From the NCBI GenBank assembly GCA_933207985.1, contig OW240913.1, positions 279,421,602-279,485,601 on the forward strand: 64,000 nucleotides of DNA, written 5' to 3'. This DNA comes from Pelobates cultripes (lineage: Eukaryota; Chordata; Amphibia; Anura; Pelobatidae). The notes under the pieces were generated by a model. That model was not told where the DNA came from and did no database searches. It saw only the letters and a list, made by a program, of their open reading frames with translations. A program made the position numbers and the translations under genes. Below are positions 45,520-56,938 of the stretch, in pieces (position 1 is the stretch's first letter; every line of letters starts with the position of its first letter).

Positions 45520-46260
45520 CGCAAGATGTAAAAAACATGGAAAATCTGGAAAAGATATAACAATCTTGGTAGGACATTCATCTTAAGAACCGCAGCACGG
45601 CCAAGCCAGGATATGTGTGTATATGACCGCTGCTTAAGATCAATTTGTATTTTCTGCAACAGTGGTATAAAATTACTTTGGTACAGGTCGACCATACCCC
45701 TAGATATTTCTTGGCTCCGTTGCACCACTTAAACGGAAAGTCGCATTGAAGACTTATAAATTCTTCTGCAGGAATTAAGACATTTAAAACTTTGCACTTT
45801 GTAAGATTCAACTTAAAGCCAGAGAGTTCTCCATACGATACGAAAGCAGACATTAAACAAGGGAGGGTGATCCGTGGGTTAGTAATAAAAAACAAAAGTT
45901 CATTGGCATATGCAGCCACTTTATGCTCCTCACCCCTACATTCATAACCGGAGCTATCACGATTATGACGACTCGCAGTCAAAAAGGGTTCAAGTGATAT
46001 TGCGAACTGCAAGGGTGAGAGCAGGCAGCCCTGTCTTGTTCCATTAAAAATGGGGAAACTGTCAGTTAAAGCCGCGTTAATTCTCACCTTTGCATTTGGA
46101 TAACTATAGAAAGCCTCTATCCAGCTAATAAGTCTATCACCAAACCCTATCATCCGGAGCGTAGCAAACATAAATTCCCAATCCACATGGTCAAACGCCT
46201 TTTCGATGTCCATTGATAGTAGTAGTATTGGTTGACCCCCTCGATGAGCCAGATGTTGAA
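45520..46260 (-). pseudogene. L1 ORF2 reverse transcriptase fragment
   Basis: A 211-codon minus-strand frame (46213-45578) begins MDIEKAFDHVDWEFMFATLR, the first catalytic-Asp block of L1 RT. It continues through GTRQGCLLSPLQFAISLEP. The normally invariant AYADDLL block reads AYANELL at 45899-45910, so both aspartates of the catalytic pair are changed. A frame shift near 45580 leads to MNVLPRLLYLFQ in another frame. Upstream endonuclease sequence is missing. It is an inactive, 5'-truncated copy. Confidence 0.88.
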
Positions 46261-46283
46261 GTGTAAAAAAATTTATTTTAAAC

Positions 46284-46341
<58 letters not shown>

Positions 46342-46670
46342 CTATATAGCAAAAAATATATATAAAGCAAAAACCAAAAAGTTATGGTGAGGAAAAATTA
46401 TGATTGAAAACCTCTTGCACCTGAAGTCTGTGGATTGTCAATACAATGTTAAAGAAAATTTTGCACACCAGTCAAGCCATAAAACTTGCTTTTCCCACAG
46501 AAATCTCAAATTTGCAGTGATGTTACTACCGCAAAGGTTTCTGGGTGGGCATATGCAAATTAGTTCAACGAAGAATCAAATTTTTGCCTCATTATTCCAT
46601 TTTAAACATGTCTTCCTATATACAACAGCTTTGAAACACAACTCAGGAAGATGTGCAAAGCAAGTGAACC
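46284..46670 (+). repeat. Interspersed repeat, right part (split by L1), with (TA)n
   Basis: Starts with a long TATATA tract (46285-46327) and GTGTGTGTG. From 46468 (GCACACCAGTCAAGCCATAA) it matches the second half of the repeat at 58490-58645, including GGGCATATGCAAATTAGTTC and TTGCCTCATTATTCCATTTT. No coding function. Confidence 0.75.
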
Positions 46671-47379
46671 ACTGAAGGACAGCTGTTTTGTTGTTAATAT
46701 ATGAAATGTAATTCTAAATATATTTTGGGATTTTTATTTTTTTTAAATATTATTTATTATTTATTTATGGGAGGATCTGCTTGATTGACAGGCAATATGC
46801 CAATCCCTGTGTCATCATGCACACATGACTCGGATTTGCGGGATTGGCTGCCAGGTGACTGACTCTGCCCGATCGAATCTGACGAGGAGGGTAAGTATCC
46901 AGGCTGCTGGGAGGTGCTATACCATCCTAATGGCTTTAAAGCCCTCTTCTTCTTCTTCCATCATATTAGGATATTGCACACTATAATATCGGGAAAAAGT
47001 TAACATACATCACCTAGGGAAAATATTAAAATAGCTGAAGGTCTCCTCTGGTTCCTCCAAAATAAATCTTAAGATAGCAATAAGAGAACTGATGGGTAAA
47101 ATAAACAGTTTCAGCAAATACTTTTACAATGAGATGACAAACTCACATTTCTCATGGATTTTGGGGTTTTGTCTATCTCAAAATAGTTTATCTCTCAATC
47201 ATGGTTCCACTCATCAGACCCAGTCCTTTTATTTATTTTTATCCTAGTTTGGACAATTCATGAATGCAAAGCTGTTAATCGAAAATATACCTCTTCCGCA
47301 GAGTTTAGACTTCAATACAATATTTATAAGGAATTGTCTGAATGGTACTTTGATATGCATATGTTAGATTATAACATGT
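46671..47379. other. Intergenic DNA, nothing recognised
   Basis: Unclassified, AT-rich with a GC-richer patch at about 46790-46930. No gene. Confidence 0.45.
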
Positions 47380-47461
47380 TTAAAGGGAACCTCTATGCCA
47401 AAAAATACATATGTATAACACACATAATTAATTGTTATTAAAAGAAACATACATTTATAAA
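47380..47461. mobile_element. T2-like MITE left end, interrupted by L2
   Basis: TTAAAGGGAACCTCTATGCC at 47380. The L2 LINE begins about 80 bp later. The matching right end is not certain, but CTTAAAAGTTTACATTTTAC at 48820 may belong to the same element. Confidence 0.45.
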
Positions 47462-48795
47462 AAGGATACTGCTCTCTCCTGGTGCTCCTCCTACCTCTCC
47501 CAGCGCTCCTTCAGTGTTTCTTTCTCTGGCTCTGCCTCTTCTCCCCAACCCCTCCCTGTCGGCGTCCCCCAAGGTTCTGTCCTCGGCCCCCTACTCTTCT
47601 CTATCTATACTGCCCCCCTTGGTAAACTCATCAGCTCTTTTGGCGTCCAATACCATTTATATGCAGATGACACGCTAATCTACATGTCCTCCCCTGATCT
47701 CTCTCCGCCCACCTTGACTCGTGTTTCTGACTGCCTCTCTGCTTTTTCCAACTGGATGGCTGCTCACTTCCTTAAACTCAACCTGTCCAAAACAGAACTT
47801 CTAGTTTTTCCTCCTTCAAGTGCTGCTACTCCTGTGTCTGTCTCCATTCAAGTCAACGGCGCTACTATCACCTCTACCTCCCAGGCTCGCTGACTAGGGG
47901 TTCTTTTTGATTCTGATCTCTCTTTTACTCCCCATGTTCAATCGATAGCCAAATCCTGTCGCTTCCAACTCAAGAACATAGCGCGCATCAGCCCATATCT
48001 AACGCCGGACGCAGCCAAGGTACTGGTTCATGCTGTTGTTCTCTCTCGCCTTGACTATTGCAATCCCCTTCTCACCGGTCTTACATGTTCCCAGCTTGCA
48101 CTGCTGCAATCTATAATGAATACGGCTGCGAGGCTTATTTTCCTGTCCGGTTGCACCTCCCACGCCTCCATGCTCTGTCAGTCCCTGCATTGGCTTCCAG
48201 TTAGATATAGGGCCCAATTCAAAATTCTGCCGCTTGCTTACGAATCCCTACATAATGCTGCTCCAACATACCTATCCTCCCTCATACACAAGTATGTCCC
48301 GTCGAGACCCCTGCGCTCAGCCCAAGACCTACGCATATCCTCTGCCCGGATCCCCACCTCTGATGCTCGCCTTCAAGACTTCTCCAGGGCTGCATCTATT
48401 CTGTGGAACTCCCTTCCCTCCTCAATCAGACTTTCACCCAGCCTCCATTCCTTCAAAAAATCTTTGAAAACTCACTTCTTCATTAAAGCGTATCAATTAA
48501 ACTGTCAGCAGGTTTCTCATCCCCCACCCCATGACTCCGTTCCTGCACCTGTCAAAAATGACCTACCAAGCACTCAATAAACCCTTCTGTAACAAACTAT
48601 TTAATTCCCCTACTTTAACCCTTTGTGTCACTATACCCCACTCCCTCTAGCATGTAAGCTCATCGAGCAGGGTCCTCAACCCCCTCTGTTCCTGTATGTC
48701 AGTGGTCTGATCTCAATTATGTGTCTGTTAGTCCACCTTTTGTACAGCGCTACGGAATTTGTTGGCGCCATATAAATAATCAAATAATAATAATA
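47462..48795 (+). pseudogene. L2-type LINE, C-terminal half of ORF2 with one in-frame stop
   Basis: From 47432 to 48580 one frame is open except for a single TGA (47891-47893; the sequence CGCTGACTA suggests decay of a CGA codon). The first block has [32 protein letters not shown] and [13 protein letters not shown], the RT palm with intact YADD. The second block has LVHAVVLSRLDYCNPLLTGL, LHWLPVRYRAQFKI and LWNSLPSSIRLSPSLH. Such words define the CR1/L2 clade. The 3' end (TACAGCGCTACGGAATTTGT, GGCGCCATATAAATAATCAA, then ATAATAATAA) is the usual L2 stem and tail. The endonuclease and first RT blocks are missing. It is a recent 5'-truncated insertion and related to the copy at 33409. Confidence 0.9.
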
Positions 48796-49154
48796 AAAAT
48801 ATGCGCAAATATTTACTAACCCTTAAAAGTTTACATTTTACTTACCTCTGCAACTAATGAAGATCCAAAGCCTTTTTTTTTTGTATTATACTGTGAACAA
48901 ATCTACAGTTAAAAACTTCTTATAGTGATAAATGACTTTATTGAGATTTAGGATTTTGTTTAAAACATTTATACAATATTAAATTATCAAAGTACTCTGT
49001 TCTAAAAAGTGATCTAAAGTGTTAAAAAATAGGCTAGTCACCAAGGAAGCCAATCGAACTGTCACATATACCATTTGTGATCTTCCTCTTTTAGATTTTT
49101 GTATCACTTTTTCAAACAGAACAGAAGTTGATAAATCTTCCCCTACACCAGTTA
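48796..49154. other. Intergenic DNA between L2 and L1
   Basis: AT-rich. It contains a T-run near 48873-48882 and sequence that may be the interrupted MITE. Nothing else is recognised. Confidence 0.4.
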
Positions 49155-50102
49155 TTTTGAGGGGAGGAGCGATGACGTAGGTGCATGTAGCCGGCGTCCT
49201 CGTGGTGTGTGGCTGGGAAACGCTCGAGTCGAGGATATGGGGTAGCTCATGCTGGCGGCTTGCCCAGGGCTGGAGGAGGGGAAAGGACAGTGTATATTTT
49301 GAGTGAGAGGTCCTGTCTGAATGCAGCCGTGCCCCATGGGAACAAAACGATAGGCAGCCCAGTAAAACAAAAAAGAACGCTGAGCACCTCAAGATGCATG
49401 GACAAGATACACTGGAGAAATACTGAAACCAGTCTAAAGCTAAGTTTATAGTTGATGTAACGGAAATAATGGCAAATTAACACTTAAGGCAAAAGGGACA
49501 GGGGTAAATCTCCTAAACAATAGTCTCTGTCCTTCCCTGTTTGTTGAAGCTTTTTTTTTTTTTTTTGCTTTATGCTTCTCCCTCCTCTTGCAACTATGTA
49601 ATATATGATATGAGGCTTTAGCTGGTTAATGGTTGGGGAGTGGGGGCAAGTTTACTAAATAGAGATCTTCTCTGTGTTTTTTCCTGTTGTTTATTACTTA
49701 GTCTTTTTTTTTTTTTTTTACCTCCCGTAGTGTTATTCCTCCTACAACTATTCTAATACTGGTAATATACAGAAAAGGGACTGGGACCTTAAAGAGATTT
49801 GAGGCAGTGAAGTGGGGGATAGTGAAAAAGAAGTAGAAAAGAAAGGAGGGAAACAGTAAAATAAAAGAAGAAAGGGGGGGGAAGGGAAGAGGTAAGGGAA
49901 AGGATAACAAGAAAGGAAAGAGTGTATGAACCCCTGACCACAGGAGTGGGAGAGAAGGGGGAAAAAGGAAAGGAAAAAAGAGAAGAGAATTTGTTAAGAG
50001 TACCCAAAAGTATTATAAGAAACCCCTGAAAAATGAAAGAAAAAAATAAAGTAAAAGGGGGAAAGAGGAGAGAAGGAAGGGAGAGAAAATGAGAAAAAAA
50101 AC

Positions 50103-50448
50103 ATGGCCACCAAAAAGATGCAAAATGACAAACACCTGAAGAAAAAAAAAATGGAAGGTCAGCTAGAAAAACATTTGTCTTTCTTCTCACCCCAACTGCC
50201 TGGGAATAAATCAAATCTAGATGTGTCACACCAGATAACTAATCCGATAGGAGAAACGAGCAGTACACAAACGGAGGCATATGCTAACTCAAGACAGGAA
50301 GAAAACCTGTATGAAGAATTACTCAGTCATCTAGACACACAAATTGAGAAAATTAAGGTGGAAATGCAAGCAAATACACAGGACATACACAGACCTTTCC
50401 TTATTAACCCCAAGGATCCAAAGTATTGAAGAAAAATTATGAGATGAT
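50103..50448 (+). pseudogene. L1 ORF1 N-terminal part
   Basis: The ATG at 50103 opens 108 codons: a basic N-terminus (MATKKMQNDKHLKKKK), then SNLDVSHQITN and the acidic/coiled-coil stretch NLYEELLSHLDTQIEKIKVE. L1 ORF1p is the nucleic-acid-binding chaperone of the retrotransposition particle. The arrangement of basic end and coiled coil fits. The frame stops at 50429, and about 25 bases later the Tigger-like insertion begins. Confidence 0.6.
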
Positions 50449-50453
50449 CAAAC

Positions 50454-51069
50454 AGGTGAGAAACTCCCATAAAGTTCATAAAGTGAGAGTTCATTAAGTG
50501 AGAACTAATTTCCCATAGATTGCAATGTAATAAACATGGGTTCCGTTCCTGACCAAAAAAAATTACCATTGAAAACCTAAATTATTAAGTACAAATACAA
50601 AATGAAAACATAGCAAATACCTACATGTTGTAGGAACATTAAAGGAATACATACCATATTGAAATCTTCATCAATTCATCATCAATCATTTGCCTCAATA
50701 AAGAGACATGCTGCACTTGTTGTATGGGGGCACCTCTTTTAAGCCCTCCTCTTTCTTCACTTTCTTCTTTATCAACTTCCCCTCTCCTTTATCACTTTTC
50801 TTTTACTCCTTTTATTTTTACAGTGCTCAGAAAGGCTACAGTACAGTCTAAACATGTTTTTTAGACTTACCTTTATCTTCAGGAACTCTGTTCCTGATCC
50901 TTTTCTCTCTTCTTGTCTACTTCTGGCCACAAATTCTTCTTCTTCTCTTCTTGTTTGTGCTCCAAAGAACGCTCCTTGGTCCAGATCCACGGACCGCTGA
51001 CTCAAAATGGCGGCACGTCCAGGAAAAAGTTCATAAAGGAGGGAGTTCATAAAGTGAGAAATGCCTGTA
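50454..51069. mobile_element. Tigger/pogo-like non-autonomous element in L1 ORF1
   Basis: The right end, read inward, is CAGGCATTTCTCACTTTATG then AACTCCCTCC, the Tigger-type terminus. The left end CAGGTGAGAAACTCCCATAA begins with the same CAGG. Repeated GTTCATAAAGTGAG motifs occur at both sides. ORF1 coding sequence resumes directly after 51069. No transposase is present. Confidence 0.65.
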
Positions 51070-51070
51070 T

Positions 51071-51423
51071 ATGAAAGTGGAATGGGATATCAAAAGCACT
51101 ATGATGGAACGGTGTCACCGAGTTAACAAACCAAAAGTCGTACCAGACCACCTCTCAAGAGATATATTGGTTTGCAGTTACTCTTTTAAACTCAAGTTAC
51201 AGATCCTGAGATCACTGAAAAAGATCGATCGTTCAGGAGAATATGAAGCGTTAAAAGCCTACCAGGACCTGTCATGGAATACTAGACAGAAGAGGAAGTC
51301 CTTTGCAGATAGTACAATAGAACTCAGATCCAAGAATATAAAATACTGGTGGCAGTTTCCCACAAAGATCTTTATACTGCATGAAGGCAAGACCTTAAGC
51401 TTCAAGATCTTAAAAGATGGTTG
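51071..51423 (+). pseudogene. L1 ORF1 C-terminal part
   Basis: A 117-codon frame contains MMERCHRVNKPKVVPDHLSR, then DILVCSYSFKLKLQILRSLK, then YQDLSWNTRQKRKSFADSTI. ERxHRV, the RDI(L)V-hydrophobic strand and the later DLSxxTxxxRKxF pattern are hallmarks of the RRM and C-terminal domains of L1 ORF1p (transposase_22 family). It ends in a stop at 51422. It is the continuation of 50103-50448, separated from it by the Tigger-like insertion. Confidence 0.82.
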
Positions 51424-51640
51424 ACTCTAAGTAAAGAGATATAAAGAATCAACAGATCAATAAGTACTTTGCTAGGAAATAGGAGGGGAGAGTGGAGAAA
51501 TAGGAGAAATAAAGTAAAAAGAGAGGACGGGAAGGGAGGAAAAGGGGAAGGAAAGGCATTTGCAGAATTATTTATTTTTTTGTTGTGATAATTGATGATT
51601 ATTAGATGTACAAGATTTACAGAGGGAGTATATATGTTAC

Positions 51641-52321
51641 AGTTAAAGTGCAGAAATCAGTTAATGTGCACATTACCTAGTTAATATACAGATTAACTTG
51701 GGCGATCAGTTAAAGTGCAGAAAATGATTTTGTTTCTCTAATATTTCTCACATTACCTACTAGCTACTCGTTAAAGTGCAAAAAAATCATTCTGTTCTCC
51801 ATCTCTCTGAGGGGCACACAGCTCTGGAGGACACCATGGTGTGCACAGCCTGCTGTTCTGTTCTTGTCTGAACCACATATTCACATACCTCTTCAAACAG
51901 CTATCCCGAACTGGGAAGAAACAAGGAGCCCCCACCACCACATGACTGAGCGCTTCCTGCACATTATGCAGCAAAACCCTGAAATGATCCCAGCAGATGC
52001 TCTCCACTGTTCTCAATATCATCATATATTTGAAGACTGTCGGAATCAGTGGTCCATGAGCAGACCTTTCCTTGGTCTCATTCTGATCAATGAAAGAAGT
52101 ATTTCTGCTTTGAGAATTTGATGGTGGAGGGCATTGAAAGGAACTTGCTCACAAAAAGAATCGAGACAGGTTCACACAGAATCTTTCTGTTTTCAGACGA
52201 GAAGTGACCGACTCTGCAGAGACTGCACTGAAAGGGTGAAACTGGTTCTGCGAGGACGTTTTTGTAATAAATAATTTCCTCTTTTACCGAGGGAAAGAAA
52301 CAAACATTTTGCACTTTAACT
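51641..52321. mobile_element. Inverted-repeat element carrying an exportin-7 fragment
   Basis: AGTTAAAGTGCA occurs at 51641-51652, 51708-51719 and (less its first base) 51770-51780, and in reverse complement at the right edge (TGCACTTTAACT, 52310-52321). The motif therefore forms terminal inverted repeats with left-side subterminal copies. Between them is XPO7-like coding sequence. It lies in L1 between ORF1 and the remaining ORF2. There is no transposase. The superfamily is unknown, and no clear target duplication is seen. Confidence 0.6.
51795..52250 (+). pseudogene. Exportin-7 (XPO7) coding fragment
   Basis: Read with small frame corrections, this matches the C-terminal end of exportin-7, a nuclear export receptor. 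In one frame [13 protein letters not shown] appears, then after a shift the IIIFEDC region, then [33 protein letters not shown] and a FTQNL-like segment follow near 52110-52190. These words are those of vertebrate XPO7, closer than the paralogue RANBP17 as far as I can recall. About 20-25 residues between the NEK-YF and CFENLM positions are missing. No intron is visible across the piece, suggesting a cDNA origin. It contains frame shifts, and it has no start or complete domain. Confidence 0.78.
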
Positions 52322-55300
52322 AGACGGAAGCTATGTGTATATATGCACCTAATAAGTCTACTATAAAATTTATAACAAAGATGATGAAGAAAATTGGTCA
52401 AAACAAACAGGGGGTGCTGTTAATTATGGGTGATTTCAACTGTGTAATAGACCCTTTTAAAGATAGGAAGAACTATAATGGAAAAAAGATCAATAAAGGA
52501 ACTTCAGCTAGATTACAAAATTTGATAAATCAATATAACCTTAGGGATATTTGGAGAACGTCTCATCCACTGGAGTTGGACTTCACACGTTATTCAAAAA
52601 CATTCAATTCCTACTCCAGAATCCATCTTTTTCCAGGTGATGTGGCCATGCTATACCTTGTTAAAAAGATTGTAATACAGGATATAACATGCTCAGAACA
52701 TAACCCAACCATACTGGATTACAAAGATGCTTTTGACAAGTTTTGTAAAGATTGGCGATTAAACAATAATATATTATATAAAAACTATAATATTGAACAG
52801 ATTCAAAGAAATAACTGAACTATTTTACTTGGAAAACAAAAATAAGGGGACATCAGATATTGTAGTATGGTGCGCTTACAAAAGCATAACTAGAGGCAAC
52901 CTGATGGGGATGGCAGCCAGAATGAAAAAGAAGGAAGGCCCCCCACTTTCAGAGCTATACATAGCACTAAATGAATATAAGAAACATAATAAAATAACAC
53001 CTTCTACAGAAATAGCAAAGAAAATATCAGAAATAGAACAGAACATACATTTGTAATTATCCAATAAAATAGCAAAAACTTTAGATTTTTTTCAATCTAA
53101 ATGGTTCCAAAAAGGCAATAAGCCAGAAGCGCTTATGACTAGTAAGTTGAAAAAGGAAACAAATAAAAGAGTGGTAACTAGAATTAATTATAAAGTTACA
53201 TACATTATGGCCCAAGAACAAATAGGCAGAGCATTCTATAGAATTCTATAGAGATCTATATAACCTACCAGAGGATTTATTTAGTAGTGATGAAGAAATT
53301 AAAAAATTCTTTGAAAATATAAAGATGCCCAAAATTCTGCCCGACCAATTAGAAACAATAAACCAACCTATATCAGAAGCAGAAGTTATTAAAGCAACAG
53401 ATAAGCTTAAAGAAAAAACTGCCTCGGGCCCAGATGGCTTTACTAAAGCAATTTTTAAAATGATGAAAGATCAATTAAAAGAACTCATAAATGTTTTTAA
53501 TTACATGATAAATACAGGAAGATGCCCTGGAGAGTTATTGAGAGCAAATATCGTCCCAATTCCAAAACCAGATAAAGATCCGGAACTGATAAGCAATTTT
53601 AGACTGTCATTGATAAACACAGACATCAAAATATTCTTGTCGATTCTTGCGGAACGACTGAAATCTGTTATACCAGATATCATTAACAACAATCAGGTTG
53701 TTTTTTTTCCAGGCCAATCATCAGTTAACAATATTTGGAAAGTAATAGACATTTTGGAGGCAACAGAGACCAAAAAGATCCCACTTATGCTCATATCAAC
53801 AGACATAGAGAAGGTGTTAGGGTAGGGTGGGCCTTTATGTCAGCCAGGGTGGGCCTGTAAAAATGTGATTTACAGGTCCAATTCTAAAGCGGTATCTGCT
53901 CTCTATGACTCTCCACAGGCAAAAGTCATGGGATCCGGATTTACCTCTCAAATTTTTAACATTAACAATGGGACAAGGCAGGGATGCCCCCTCTACCCAC
54001 TGTTATACATATTAGTATTAGATCCTTCAGCCATTGCTATAAGACATAATCAAAAAATTTCAGGCTATAGATATCCGTTGGGGCAAGTTAAACTAAATAT
54101 CTATGCGGATGATATACTACTGATCCTTGAAGAGCCAGAGACCTCTATTCCGTAAGTGTTAAAATATATAAATAGGGCCTCTAGAATATCGGGTTATAAA
54201 ATAAATTTAGGCAAATCAGTAGTTATAGCCAAGAACATGAGTAAGAGATTAGTTAATCTCCTTATAAAAAAATTGAACTTCCAAAGGACAAAAATTGTTG
54301 GAAATATTAGGGTATAACCATTACGTCAGAAGTAAAAGAGTTAATAGAAGCTAATTTCTTACCCATATTAAAACAAACCAATAAAAAGTTACAGGACTGG
54401 AGGGGGTTGGGATTCTCGTAGCTGGGCATAATCAATATACTAAGGGCTTATATCTTACCAAATATTTATCGAGAATGATCCCTCTTAAAAGTCCTGAAAG
54501 TTGGTTACTAATGTTACATACCTCTTTTTTAAAATTTGTCTGGGATGGAAAAAAAACAAGAGTAAAAATGAAAAATCTAGCTAGGATAAGATAAGATGAA
54601 GGTTTGAGTTGCTCGGAAATCCATCAATGTTATCAGGTCACTAGACTGTTTCATATAATGTTGTCACAGAATACATCTGCAGAAAAGGAAAAATGGTATT
54701 CAATAGAGAAAGACAGCACAGAGTTAGATAATTTAACTTCTCTATTCTGGATTTTAGATCTCAATAAAAATGTTATAGCTGAGGTAAGATCCAAATCACA
54801 TATAATTAGAGATCTAGCAGGTTGGTGGGATATTTTTGGAAAAAAAGTCGGACTAAGAAATAGAATAATAGATGCACTACCGATCTTAGTGATTAATGAT
54901 ATACTAGATAATATTAAGATCAACTCTTGGAAGAGCAAGGGAATAAATAAAATCGAAGATATAACAGAGGATTATAAAATCAAGCCCTTTCAACAAATAA
55001 GTGAGGAATTCTGTATCCCACCAAATGATATCTTTAACTACCTTAGAATTAAAGGGCTTGTCTCAGCGTATATGATTAAGAATAGAGAGTGTAAAATAGA
55101 TGGGATTATTCAACTTTTTGAACTAAAAAAACTGTAAAAATATGCTGTCTAAATCTGTTAAAGACATGATAAACTTTCCGGAGCAATTGAAAAGTGGGAA
55201 AAAGATCTTCATATACAAATAGATGAAGTTTGGAAAAACTTCTTTTAATAAATTATATAAACACGTCCACTGCTTAAATTTGATAGATTTACAGTTTAAA

Positions 55301-55760
55301 CTTTAGAATAGATGGTACTTCACACCGAATGTTCTAATAAAATATATCCAAATACATCCAATAGATGTTGGCGGTGCAACATTGATAAGGTCACCTTATT
55401 ACACATATGGTGGTACTGCCAACCGATACATACTTATTGGAAAAATATAATTACATTAATTGATTATTATGACAGGAAATAAATTAACAATGGATCCAGG
55501 AATAGTTTTACTAAATTTAATTGAGTCAAAAATGAAGATAAAGGATTCAATGTTAATTTTACACATCATTACAGCAGCCAAATTACTGATAGTACAGAAT
55601 TGGAAAAATGTACAAATCCTATCCACCGAGAACTTCTAGCACAAGTAATATGGCACGCAAAAATGGAAAGAGGCATCTTAGTAAGCTTAGAAAACCGCTA
55701 CACGCAAATAGAATATTGGGATACTTGGATAGATACATTAGAATTTATAAAATAAAATTA
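52322..55760 (+). pseudogene. L1 ORF2, endonuclease remnant, RT and C-terminal region
   Basis: The frame resumes within the endonuclease: IYAPNKSTIKFI, IMGDFNCVIDP (GDFN at 52429-52440) and CSEHNPTI, but the N-terminal third of the nuclease is missing. A 166-codon RT segment (53325-53825) has KLKEKTASGPDGFTKAIFK and RANIVPIPKPDKD. Then NNGTRQGCPLYPLLYILVLD and IYADDILLILEE with an intact YADD (54102-54113). A 177-codon frame (54604-55137) covers the connector. The CWRCN...HIWWYC zinc knuckle starts at 55366. A short duplication of AGGGTGGGCCT-type text near 53822-53860 and several frame shifts make it non-functional. Confidence 0.88.
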
Positions 55761-56501
55761 TCATAGAGGGTCTCTCATCCAGGTAAATGGAATGAAACAA
55801 GGAGAGGGAAAGACAAATGAATAGTATGTTATGTAATTAGGTGGCATGGGGTTCCCCATACACCTGCCTTCAATGGTTGACAAAAAAAAGGAATTAAATA
55901 AAGAGAGAATGGATGGGTCAAATGGGCATTGAAAAAAAAAATTGATGATGATAGTAGTTCAATCGAAAAGATGAAAGGGCTCTCTCTCTCCAAATAAAGA
56001 TAGCAAAAAATCAGATAAGAAAGGGTTATTATAGGGATAATTAGGATAGGGATGGGGTAGGGGGCAGGAGGGAAGAAACAGGGGAACACACGATGAATTA
56101 AAGGTTAAAGCCATGAAGTTTTACTATAGTTAAGAAAAGAAGAAGTATTGTATAAATGATGATAGAGAGACCTCAAAGTTGCTTATTTTATGCAATAGTT
56201 TTAAAACTAGACAATGGTAAGATATCCATCTGAAATACAGTAAAAACTAAAGTTTCCCCTGCGTGTGTAACACCCCAAGCTTGACTGGTCCTCGTCAAAT
56301 CGACGGACAAACAGCATCATCAACTCTCCCAGCCACGGGCAGCCTCTCCAAGGCATATAGGGTTAGCATTCTGTGTACTGACACCAAACTCAAAAGTTGT
56401 TTGAAACTTATATTGCCAGCTAGGGATGGAATATTTCAAATGACTGACAGGCCAGGGAGGTGGCCTTACACATAGATAAAAAAAAGTATCTATCTTTAGA
56501 A

Positions 56502-56938
56502 TTAAAGAAGAACTCCAGGTATCACCACCACTACAGTTCGCTGTAGATTTTATGGTATCAGGAGTACCCTGTAACCCCCTTCTCCTTCATAGTAAGGAGT
56601 CAAAACGTTTTTGAACAGTTTGATATCTTCGACCCCTCTCTGCACCCACTGCCATGGACAGAGAAACAAAAGATCCTCTGTTGGAAATTCTGTTTACTAG
56701 AACGCAGGATTTAGCTCTTTGACTTGGAGTGTCAGCTAACTTTTCGGAGATAAGGCCTGCAATGCTCATTGGCTTGGAGTGAACAGAAGTTTCCTCAGGG
56801 GAACTTTCATTTCTCCAGCCATTGTAGTGGAGGTGGAAAGCAGTGCAAAGTAGAAACCTGGTTAGAGGTTAAACTGTTAGAAAATGTTTTAGGCACCAGG
56901 GTAAGCGGTAGTGATTATGGTACTAAGTGTTCCTTTAA
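56502..56938. mobile_element. T2-like MITE, 437 bp
   Basis: TTAA-flanked. The left end is TTAAAGAAGAACTCCAGGTA, and the right end read inward is TTAAAGGAACACTTAGTACC. Internal ACCACCACTACAG resembles the complement of GGTAGTGATTATGG near the right end. It is inserted in the 3' part of the L1. Confidence 0.75.

Larger units (their letters stand above)
40460..46283 (-). mobile_element. 5'-truncated L1 LINE, minus strand, split by a chromovirus
   Basis: Two L1 ORF2 portions in the same orientation flank the chromovirus. On the minus strand 46260-45376 encodes the reverse transcriptase core, down to a GGLTLPDF-like segment. 40945-40640 encodes the later part (LTWFEGMCESG, FKRRWETLL, WYRTLALLY). 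The element's 3' end faces left, where a T/A-rich stretch (40463-40500) is the poly(A) side. CTAATATATATA occurs at both outer edges, as the left and right parts of the split repeat, and is a plausible target duplication. The 5' part (ORF1, endonuclease) is absent. About 40 or more residues between the two portions are missing, so the chromovirus site also suffered a deletion. Confidence 0.8.

Noticed and set aside
48979..49483. Minus-strand 137-codon frame
   Set aside because: Lies over the presumed L1 5' UTR with no domain. Treated as a shadow frame.
49698..50229. Phe/Pro/Ser-rich minus-strand frames
   Set aside because: Complement of the purine-rich L1 leader. Low complexity.
51864..52121. 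XPO7-like frame as a working gene
   Set aside because: Only a C-terminal fragment, with frame shifts and an internal deletion, lying in a transposon within an L1. No promoter or start.
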